The translations under genes were made by a program, and so were the position numbers. Below are positions 4,749 to 10,970 of a stretch of DNA of 10,970 nucleotides, piece after piece (position 1 is the stretch's first letter; every line of letters starts with the position of its first letter). The DNA is from Eubacterium sp. (GTDB lineage Bacteria > Bacillota > Clostridia > Oscillospirales > Acutalibacteraceae), in the NCBI GenBank assembly GCA_024696725.1, contig JAILGO010000075.1:1-10970 (forward strand), in the 5' to 3' direction. Below the pieces are notes generated by a model that was not told where the DNA came from, ran no database searches, and worked only from the letters and a program-made list of their open reading frames with translations.

Positions 4749-6524
4749 ATGCAAAAAGAAAAAGCGATGCCGCGCGGCGCCGATTACGTAAAGCGGAATT
4801 CCAAAAGGCGCTACTATACCTACCGAAAGGCATCAAAGAAACCTGCTTCTCTCCCTCCGATGGATACGGAGAAAGTAAAGATTTCTTTCCTCGGCGGTAT
4901 GAATGAAATAGGAAAAAATATGACGCTGTTTGAGTATAAGAGTGATATGTTCGTTCTTGACTGCGGACTTGCGTTTCCGTCAGCCGAGCTTCTCGGCGTA
5001 GATATAGTTATTCCCGATTTCAGCCATATCATAGCGTTTCAGGAAAGATTAAGGGGTATTATCATTACCCACGGTCACGAGGACCATATAGGCGGTCTTG
5101 CCTATCTCTTAAAACAGGTGAACGTACCCGTTTACGCAACGAAGCTTACTATAGGCCTTATAAAAGGCAAACTTGAGGAGCACGGGCTTTTAGGCTCGGT
5201 AAAGCTCGTTGAGATTAAGCCGAGGGATAATATAACTCTCGGTCAGTTCAATATTGAGCTTATTCACGTTAACCACTCTATTCCCGACGCAGTAGGACTT
5301 GCAATTAAATGTCCCGCGGGAGTGATTATTCACACGGGCGACTTTAAGGTAGATACTACTCCCGTCGACGGCGATATGATTGACCTTCCGCGGTTTGCTG
5401 AATACGGAAAGCGCGGCGTGCTTGCTCTTATGAGCGACAGCACTAACTCCGAGCGTCCCGGTACCACTATGAGCGAAAAGAGCGTCGGCGAGAGCTTTGA
5501 GCTTCTTTTCCGAAAGGCTAAGGGTAAGAGGATTATCGTCGCGACCTTTGCGTCAAATATTCACCGCGTTCAGCAGATTATGGACGTTGCGGATACGAGA
5601 AACAGAAAGGTTGCCGTCGTCGGAAGAAGCCTTGAAAATCTTGTTAAGGTCGGAGCGGAGCTCGGCTATCTTAACGTACCCGAGGGCATTCTTATACCTA
5701 TCGACAGAATACGCGATTACCCCGACGATAAGCTTCTTATTATCACTACGGGTTCTCAGGGCGAGCCTATGTCCGCTCTTACAAAAATCGCGATGGGTGA
5801 GCACAGAAAGGTTAACGTAACTCCCAATGATTACGTTATTATTTCCGCTACGCCGATTCCCGGTAACGAGAAAATGGTAAGCAACGTAGTCAACGCGCTT
5901 ATGAAAAGAGGCGTTGAGGTCATATATGAAAATATGTACGACGTACACGCCTCGGGACACGCCTGTCAGCAGGATTTAAAGCTTATGATAGGTATCGTTA
6001 AGCCTAAGTATTTTATACCCGTTCACGGCGAGCAGAAGCACCTTATAAACCACGCTACTCTCGCGGAGTCTATGGGTATAAGCCGCGACAATATCTTTAT
6101 CGGCGATATCGGTAACTGTATCGAGCTCTCCGAAAACGGTATTAAAAAGCTCGACGACGTTCCCTCGGGCGAAACCTACGTCGACGGCTACGGTGTAGGC
6201 GACGTCGGAAACGTCGTTCTCGGTGACAGAAGAATTCTTTCCCGCGACGGTATTATAATTATCGTCACTACGATTGACTGCTCCTCGGGGTATATTATTG
6301 CGGGACCCGACGTAATCTCAAGAGGCTTCGTTTTCGTTAAGGAAAACGAGGAGCTTATTAACAGCATTAAAGAAATAGCGTACGAGGTAATATCCGACAG
6401 ATACGACAGACGTTACCGCGACTGGAACAGCGTAAGGTCTAAGGTGAAGGACGAGGTAGCGCGCTACGTGCTTGAGCGCACGAAGAGAAAGCCGATGATA
6501 TTACCGATATTTATGGAAGTATAG
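4749..6524 (+). CDS. rnj: Ribonuclease J
   Basis: This 591-residue metallo-beta-lactamase/beta-CASP ribonuclease combines 5'-to-3' exonuclease and endonuclease activity in mRNA decay and rRNA maturation. Zinc-site motifs are visible: HGHEDH (108-113), H176 in VNHSIPDA, D198 in HTGDFK (195-200) and H426 in VHGEQKH. Beta-CASP motifs include LMSDSTNSERPG (227-238), FASNIHRVQQI (267-277), TTGSQGEPMSAL (333-344) and VHASGHA (399-405). The catalytic part starts at about residue 41 (EKVKISFLGGMNEIGKN). Before it is a 40-residue extension rich in Lys, Arg and Tyr. An internal Met at residue 38 (4860) would give about 554 residues, close to Bacillus RNase J1, but has no ribosome binding site, whereas GGAGG (4737-4741) stands seven bases before 4749. 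It heads the operon. Whether this is the J1 or J2 type cannot be told from one copy. Confidence 0.96.
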   Translation: MQKEKAMPRGADYVKRNSKRRYYTYRKASKKPASLPPMDTEKVKISFLGGMNEIGKNMTLFEYKSDMFVLDCGLAFPSAELLGVDIVIPDFSHIIAFQERLRGIIITHGHEDHIGGLAYLLKQVNVPVYATKLTIGLIKGKLEEHGLLGSVKLVEIKPRDNITLGQFNIELIHVNHSIPDAVGLAIKCPAGVIIHTGDFKVDTTPVDGDMIDLPRFAEYGKRGVLALMSDSTNSERPGTTMSEKSVGESFELLFRKAKGKRIIVATFASNIHRVQQIMDVADTRNRKVAVVGRSLENLVKVGAELGYLNVPEGILIPIDRIRDYPDDKLLIITTGSQGEPMSALTKIAMGEHRKVNVTPNDYVIISATPIPGNEKMVSNVVNALMKRGVEVIYENMYDVHASGHACQQDLKLMIGIVKPKYFIPVHGEQKHLINHATLAESMGISRDNIFIGDIGNCIELSENGIKKLDDVPSGETYVDGYGVGDVGNVVLGDRRILSRDGIIIIVTTIDCSSGYIIAGPDVISRGFVFVKENEELINSIKEIAYEVISDRYDRRYRDWNSVRSKVKDEVARYVLERTKRKPMILPIFMEV

Positions 6525-6534
6525 GAGGAAGCTT

Positions 6535-6978
6535 ATGAAGGTTATTTTAAAACAGGACGTAAAGGCGCTCGGTAAGGCGGGCGACCTTGTTAACGCAAGC
6601 GACGGCTATGCAAGAAATTTCCTTATCCCGAAGGGACTTGCCGTTGCTGCCGACGCTAAGGCTATGAACGAATTTAAAAACAGGGAAAAGGCTGAAAAGT
6701 TCCATAAAGCAGAGGAGCTTAAGGCAGCTCAGGAGCTAAAGGACAGACTTGAGGGAAAGACCGTACGCCTCACCGCTAAGGCAGGCGCTAACGGTAAGCT
6801 TTTCGGCTCGGTCACTTCTAAAGACGTGGCTGAAAAAATCAAGGCTGACTTCGGCGAAGAGATTGATAAGCGTAAAATCGTTATGCAGGACGTAAAGTCC
6901 TTCGGCACGGTTCAGGCTGAAATTAAGATTTATCAGGGCGTAAATGCCTCTGTATATGTTAGCGTTACCGAAGCGTAA
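6535..6978 (+). CDS. rplI: Large ribosomal subunit protein bL9
   Basis: This 147-residue protein is a normal-length bL9, which binds 23S rRNA near the L1 stalk and helps maintain reading frame. The N-terminal RNA-binding domain is unmistakable: MKVILKQDVKALGKAGDLV (1-19), then the family signature DGYARNFLIPKGLA (23-36). It is followed by a long charged connecting helix (about 41-75, EFKNREKAEKFHKAEELKAAQELK) and a C-terminal domain with LTAKAGANGKLFGSVTSKDV (79-98). GGAGG at 6524-6528 overlaps the rnj stop codon (6522-6524), with only 10 bases between the two genes, so the two are co-transcribed and probably translated in tandem. The rplI-dnaB order is conserved widely in Firmicutes. Confidence 0.98.
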   Translation: MKVILKQDVKALGKAGDLVNASDGYARNFLIPKGLAVAADAKAMNEFKNREKAEKFHKAEELKAAQELKDRLEGKTVRLTAKAGANGKLFGSVTSKDVAEKIKADFGEEIDKRKIVMQDVKSFGTVQAEIKIYQGVNASVYVSVTEA

Positions 6979-6987
6979 GGAGGAAAT

Positions 6988-8361
6988 ATGCCTGATATTA
7001 ATACAATGATGCCGTATAACCTGGACGCCGAGCAGAGCGTCCTGGGATGCGTCTTAAGAGACCCGCCGTGTATAAGCGAAGCGGCAGTAGCTCTCGTTCC
7101 CGAATACTTTTATCTCCCCGAGCATCAGGAGATATTTCGCTGTATGGTCGATATGTTCGCCAAGACGGGAACGGCTATCGACGTTATAACGGTTGCCGAC
7201 ACGCTTGAAAAGAGCGGCTTTTCGGGCCAGATGAGCGCAAGGGAGTATATTCTTCATCTTGCCGAGGTCGTACCGTCGGTAGCTAACTTAAAACAGTATA
7301 TAAACATCGTTAAGGAGCAGTATTATCTTCGCGAGCTTATCCGTCTTTCTCAGGAAACGATTCGCGACGCGAGCGACAGTACCGCAAACGCCGCTAAGCT
7401 TCTTGAAAGAGCGGAGCAGAGGCTGTTCGAGCTTCGCGGCGGCGACACAAGAGAGGTAAGAAGGCTCGGCGAGGTTATAGTTAACGACGTATATGAAAAG
7501 CTTAAAAATCTTAACGGTGAAAACCGCGAGGATTATCTCGGTTATCCGACGGGCTTCGGACTGCTCGATAATTACCTTACGGGACTTAACCGTTCCGACC
7601 TTATACTTATCGGCGCTCGTCCCGCTATGGGTAAAACCAGCTTCGCGCCGAATCTCGCCCAGAATCTCGCCGTCGCAGCGAAGAAGAAGGTTATGTTCTT
7701 CTCGCTTGAAATGAAAAGTGACCAGCTTGCCGAGAGGCTTCTCTCATCTCAGTCGGGTATTGAGAGCCAGAAATTCAGAACGGGAATACTTAAGGACGAC
7801 GAGTGGGAAAGACTCGGCCTCGCAGTTCAGGTGCTTTATGACGCGCCGCTTTTCCTCGTCGACAACGCCGCTATTACTGTTCCGGAAATGAAGGCGCTTG
7901 TAAGACGTAAGCACGATATCGACTGCGTAATTATAGACTACCTCGGACTTATCAGCTCCTCCGAAAAGGCTGAAAACCGCGTACAGGAGGTATCTAAGAT
8001 TACGAAGGCGCTTAAAATTATGGCTAAGGATTTGGATATCCCCGTCGTAGTCTGCGCTCAGCTTAACAGAGGCACGGAGTCGAGAAGCGGCAAGCAGCAC
8101 AGACCTCAGCTCTCCGACTTAAGAGAGTCGGGCTCAATCGAGCAGGACGCCGATATCGTATTGTTTCTCTATCGTGAGGCTTACTATAATACTGAAGGCG
8201 ACGACGGAGTGGTCGACGAGGCGACGCCCGTTGAAAACGGTAGGTCGGAGCTTATAATCGCTAAAAACCGACACGGCGGAACGGGTACTGTACCGCTTAT
8301 ATTCGATAAGGAATTCACACGTTTCAGAGCTGTGGATATTACAACAGATGATTTCAGCTAA
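6988..8361 (+). CDS. dnaB: Replicative DNA helicase DnaB (Bacillus DnaC type)
   Basis: This 457-residue hexameric 5'-to-3' helicase drives the replication fork and binds primase. The N-terminal domain begins MPYNLDAEQSVLGCVL (8-23), followed by a helical linker (about 130-160). The RecA-like ATPase domain carries Walker A GARPAMGKTS (209-218), FFSLEM (237-242), and the Walker B strand CVIIDYL (313-319). AQLNRGTESR (357-366) and RPQLSDLRESGSIEQDADIV (372-391) follow, then AKNRHGGTGTVPL (425-437) with the arginine finger. Residue 320 is Gly in DYLGLI where the family nearly always has Gln (DYLQLM). No intein or inserted domain is present. The ribosome binding site AAGGAGG (6977-6983) overlaps the rplI stop codon. 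The 3' end overlaps tilS by 14 bases. Confidence 0.97.
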   Translation: MPDINTMMPYNLDAEQSVLGCVLRDPPCISEAAVALVPEYFYLPEHQEIFRCMVDMFAKTGTAIDVITVADTLEKSGFSGQMSAREYILHLAEVVPSVANLKQYINIVKEQYYLRELIRLSQETIRDASDSTANAAKLLERAEQRLFELRGGDTREVRRLGEVIVNDVYEKLKNLNGENREDYLGYPTGFGLLDNYLTGLNRSDLILIGARPAMGKTSFAPNLAQNLAVAAKKKVMFFSLEMKSDQLAERLLSSQSGIESQKFRTGILKDDEWERLGLAVQVLYDAPLFLVDNAAITVPEMKALVRRKHDIDCVIIDYLGLISSSEKAENRVQEVSKITKALKIMAKDLDIPVVVCAQLNRGTESRSGKQHRPQLSDLRESGSIEQDADIVLFLYREAYYNTEGDDGVVDEATPVENGRSELIIAKNRHGGTGTVPLIFDKEFTRFRAVDITTDDFS

Positions 8362-9640
8362 AATTGAAAACACAATTCTAAAATACAATATGCTTGAAGC
8401 AGGGAATACGGTCGTCGTCGGAGTATCGGGCGGCGCCGACTCGATGCTTCTTCTTACCTATCTTGCGGAAAACCGAAAGAGGTACGGAATAACGCTTATC
8501 GCGGCTAATGTTGAGCACGGAATACGCGGCGAGGATTCGCTTCGCGACACGTCTTTTGTTAAAGCTCAATGCGAAAGGCTCGGCGTAGAATTAAGACTTC
8601 TCGCAATTAACGCTCCCGAAGAGGCTAAAGCTGAGGGACTCGGCGTTGAAGAGTATTCGAGAAACAGAAGATATGAATTCTTCTCGTCGCTCGGCGCTGA
8701 TAAAATTGCCACGGCGCACAATCTGTCGGATAATGTCGAAACCGTACTTTTCAGGCTTGCGAGAGGAACTGCTCTTCGCGGTATGTGCGGTATTCCGCCT
8801 GTGAGGGATAATATAATAAGACCGCTCATTGACTGTACGGGCGAAGAAATAAGAGCTTACTGCGACGAAAAAGGGATTGAGTACGTTGTCGATTCAACCA
8901 ATTCGGATAATTCGTATTCAAGAAATTATATAAGGAACGTTATTATCCCCGATTTCGTTAAGCTTAACCCTTCGTTTGAAACCGCCGTAAGCCGCTTCAT
9001 TTCGAGCGCCTCCGAGGACGAGAAATATCTCTCTGAAAGAGCCTCGCACCTTACTTATCCGCTTTCCGTAGAAGCGCTTCTTAAAGAGGACCCTGCTGTA
9101 GCGAAACGCGCGATTCAGGGCTGTGCGTCGCTTTACGGAGTTACGCTTGACGAAACGCATCTCGGAGAAGTATATTCGCTGCTTGGCAGAAACGGCAGGG
9201 TACAGATTAAAAACACTCTTTTCGCGGTGTGCGACGGCTTTTATCTGAGCTTTAAGCGTTGCGACGGCGAAGAGAAACGATTCTCGTTTAAGGACGAGTC
9301 GCTAGTCGTAACGAAAAAGGATTTTAACGAAAACGGCGGAGCTTATAAAAAAGAGTACAGCTTTATCTGTGACGCATCGAAGCTTTGCGGAGCGCTCAGC
9401 GTCCGTTCAAGACAGGAGGGCGACAGAATTTCGCCGTCGGGAAGAAACTGCTCTAAATCGCTTAAAAAGCTTATGAACGAGTTTAAGATTCCCGGGGAAA
9501 AGCGAAGCCGCGTTCCCGTAGTCTGTGACGAAAAAGGAATTATCGGTCTTTATAGCTACGCAGTTGACGAGCGTGTTAAGACCGACTCAAATACCGAAGC
9601 GTATTGCTTACTCAAAATCTCTGTGGAGGAAATTGATTAA
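8348..9640 (+). CDS. tilS: tRNA(Ile)-lysidine synthetase
   Basis: This 430-residue ATP-dependent enzyme attaches lysine to cytidine 34 of the CAU-anticodon isoleucine tRNA, changing it from AUG to AUA decoding; it is essential in nearly all bacteria. The PP-loop SGGADS is at 27-32, followed by [11 protein letters not shown] (54-64), [20 protein letters not shown] (122-141) and [16 protein letters not shown] (182-197). These are the usual N-type ATPase and tRNA-recognition motifs. The C-terminal TilS domain has [13 protein letters not shown] (353-365) and [20 protein letters not shown] (371-390). Length is normal for Firmicutes. The start at 8348 lies inside dnaB and lacks a clear ribosome binding site, implying translational coupling; a later Met at 8391 also lacks one and would remove the conserved first helix. 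Its stop shares one base with the ftsH ATG. Confidence 0.96.
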   Translation: MISAKIENTILKYNMLEAGNTVVVGVSGGADSMLLLTYLAENRKRYGITLIAANVEHGIRGEDSLRDTSFVKAQCERLGVELRLLAINAPEEAKAEGLGVEEYSRNRRYEFFSSLGADKIATAHNLSDNVETVLFRLARGTALRGMCGIPPVRDNIIRPLIDCTGEEIRAYCDEKGIEYVVDSTNSDNSYSRNYIRNVIIPDFVKLNPSFETAVSRFISSASEDEKYLSERASHLTYPLSVEALLKEDPAVAKRAIQGCASLYGVTLDETHLGEVYSLLGRNGRVQIKNTLFAVCDGFYLSFKRCDGEEKRFSFKDESLVVTKKDFNENGGAYKKEYSFICDASKLCGALSVRSRQEGDRISPSGRNCSKSLKKLMNEFKIPGEKRSRVPVVCDEKGIIGLYSYAVDERVKTDSNTEAYCLLKISVEEID

Positions 9641-10970
9641 TGAGAAAAAACTTATCTTCAAACTGGAAAAGCGCAATATTCTATATTCTTATTCCCGTTG
9701 TGCTTATAGGCGCGGTATTCTTTATGTCGAATCAGAACAAGTCGCCCGATATGCAGTATTCCGAGGTAGTTAATCTTTTCAGAACGAATCAGGTTGCGGA
9801 ATATGAAATAGATTTATCGAGCGGTTCTTTAAGGTACAAGCTCTTTAAGGACGGTAAGGATGACCCCGTTCATACTTATTCCGTACCGAGCGTTACCTAT
9901 TTTATCGACGATATAAGCGAAAGCGTTAATAAGTACAACGAGCGGAATCCCGATAAACAGATTAAGTATAATTATAAGAAAGGCTCGGGCGGCTCAATGA
10001 TTATGAGCCTTCTTCCTTCGGTGATTATTACGCTTCTTATCGTCGGCTTCGGCTTCTGGATGATACGCCGTATGGGTAATACCATCGGAAGCGAAAATAA
10101 CAGAGCGCTCGGATTCGGTAAGATTAAAACTAAAGACGGCTCAGGCGACGAAAAGAAAACCTTTGCTGACGTTGCGGGCTGCGACGAGGAGAAGGAAGAG
10201 CTTACCGAGCTTGTTGATTTCTTAAAACAGCCCGAAAAATATACCCAGCTCGGCGCGAGAATTCCCAAGGGCGTTCTTCTCGTAGGTCCTCCGGGTACGG
10301 GTAAGACCTTACTCGCGAAGGCTGTCGCGGGCGAAGCTGACGCGCCGTTCCTTTCAATTTCGGGTTCCGATTTCGTAGAGATGTATGTCGGCGTCGGCGC
10401 TTCGCGTGTACGCGACCTTTTCGAGCAGGCGAAGAAAAAGGCTCCCGCTATCGTATTTATCGACGAAATCGACGCCGTAGGACGCCACAGAGGCGCAGGT
10501 CTCGGCAATACGAACGACGAGCGCGAGCAGACTCTTAATCAGCTCCTCGTAGAGATGGACGGCTTCGGAACGAATACGGGCGTTATAGTTATTGCTGCTA
10601 CTAACCGTCCCGACGTACTCGATCCCGCGCTCTTAAGACCGGGACGTTTCGACCGTCAGATTACTGTTAACCGTCCCGATTTACAAGGAAGAGAGGATAT
10701 TCTCCGCGTTCATTCCAAGGATAAGCCTCTTGCTCCCGACGTCGACCTTAAGGAAGTCGCTAAGAATTCAATCGGCTTTACGGGCGCCGACCTTGAAAAC
10801 CTTATGAACGAGGCGGCTATTCTCGCCGTAAGAAACGGCAGAAAGGCAGTTACCGCTCAGGATATTATCGACGCCGCTTCCCGTGTAGAAATGGGAACGG
10901 AAAAGAAGTCGCATAAATACACGGAGAAGGCTAAGAAGCTTACCGCCTTCCATGAAGCGGGTCACGCCGT
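9640..10970 (+). CDS. ftsH: ATP-dependent zinc metalloprotease FtsH, N-terminal 443 residues (runs off right edge)
   Basis: FtsH is a membrane-anchored hexameric AAA+ protease that degrades misfolded membrane proteins and unstable regulators. The visible part has a first membrane segment at about 12-29, an extracytoplasmic domain (30-119), a second membrane segment (120-142), and then the AAA domain. Walker A is GPPGTGKT (216-223), the pore loop is [17 protein letters not shown] (245-261), Walker B is [11 protein letters not shown] (271-281), and the second region of homology is [20 protein letters not shown] (321-340) with arginine fingers. The window ends just after the zinc-binding HEAGH (438-442), so most of the peptidase domain is outside. 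GGAGG (9625-9629), inside the end of tilS, lies ten bases before the ATG, which shares one base with the tilS stop (TAATG). Many Firmicutes have hpt between tilS and ftsH; here there is none. Confidence 0.97.
   Translation, partial: MRKNLSSNWKSAIFYILIPVVLIGAVFFMSNQNKSPDMQYSEVVNLFRTNQVAEYEIDLSSGSLRYKLFKDGKDDPVHTYSVPSVTYFIDDISESVNKYNERNPDKQIKYNYKKGSGGSMIMSLLPSVIITLLIVGFGFWMIRRMGNTIGSENNRALGFGKIKTKDGSGDEKKTFADVAGCDEEKEELTELVDFLKQPEKYTQLGARIPKGVLLVGPPGTGKTLLAKAVAGEADAPFLSISGSDFVEMYVGVGASRVRDLFEQAKKKAPAIVFIDEIDAVGRHRGAGLGNTNDEREQTLNQLLVEMDGFGTNTGVIVIAATNRPDVLDPALLRPGRFDRQITVNRPDLQGREDILRVHSKDKPLAPDVDLKEVAKNSIGFTGADLENLMNEAAILAVRNGRKAVTAQDIIDAASRVEMGTEKKSHKYTEKAKKLTAFHEAGHA

Noticed and set aside
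5553..5960. 135-codon open frame antisense to rnj
   Set aside because: It lies opposite the conserved beta-CASP region; the protein shows no family features. Shadow of rnj.
9972..10508. 178-codon open frame antisense to ftsH
   Set aside because: It mirrors the strongly conserved AAA domain of ftsH on the other strand, is Ser/Pro-rich low-quality protein, and has no initiation signal. It is a shadow frame.

Overview
The window reads as a chromosomal segment of an anaerobic, low-to-moderate GC Firmicute, probably an uncultured gut-type Clostridia. The evidence is the strong GGAGG-type ribosome binding sites, the conserved block rnj-rplI-dnaB-tilS-ftsH, an RNase J, and a BMP-type lipoprotein carrying Listeria-type beta repeats. 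I cannot place it to genus. I see no mobile element, CRISPR array, rRNA or tRNA gene. Most of it is well-conserved housekeeping DNA, and I found nothing that amounts to a wholly new system.

Bases 1-1973 (minus strand) hold a tightly coupled three-gene operon, read right to left: a trimeric-type purine nucleoside phosphorylase, methylthioribose-1-phosphate isomerase (mtnA), and the start of an MTA/SAH-deaminase-type amidohydrolase that runs off the left edge. Stop and start codons overlap at both junctions. Together they fit salvage of 5'-methylthioadenosine (and possibly 5'-deoxyadenosine, a by-product of radical-SAM enzymes) by the inosine route: deaminate, phosphorolyse, then isomerise the sugar phosphate.

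Bases 1974-2096 are a compact divergent promoter region. To the right, 2097-3932 (plus) encodes a PnrA/BMP-family nucleoside-binding lipoprotein whose two-lobed binding fold is interrupted by about 240 residues of InlB-like beta repeats. It is followed at once by a strong hairpin terminator, with no ABC permease or ATPase gene attached. An AT-rich tract of about 200 bases separates it from rnhA (minus, 4177-4623), which converges on it.

Bases 4624-4748 are a second divergent promoter region, and an 11-base element occurs in the leaders on both sides of it. From 4749 to the right edge runs a plus-strand operon: RNase J, ribosomal protein bL9, replicative helicase DnaB, tRNA-Ile lysidine synthetase TilS, and FtsH (cut by the right edge just after its zinc-binding HEAGH motif). 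Spacing is 10 bp, 9 bp, a 14-bp overlap and a 1-bp overlap. RNase J stands where gdpP often precedes rplI, and hpt, often found between tilS and ftsH, is absent.
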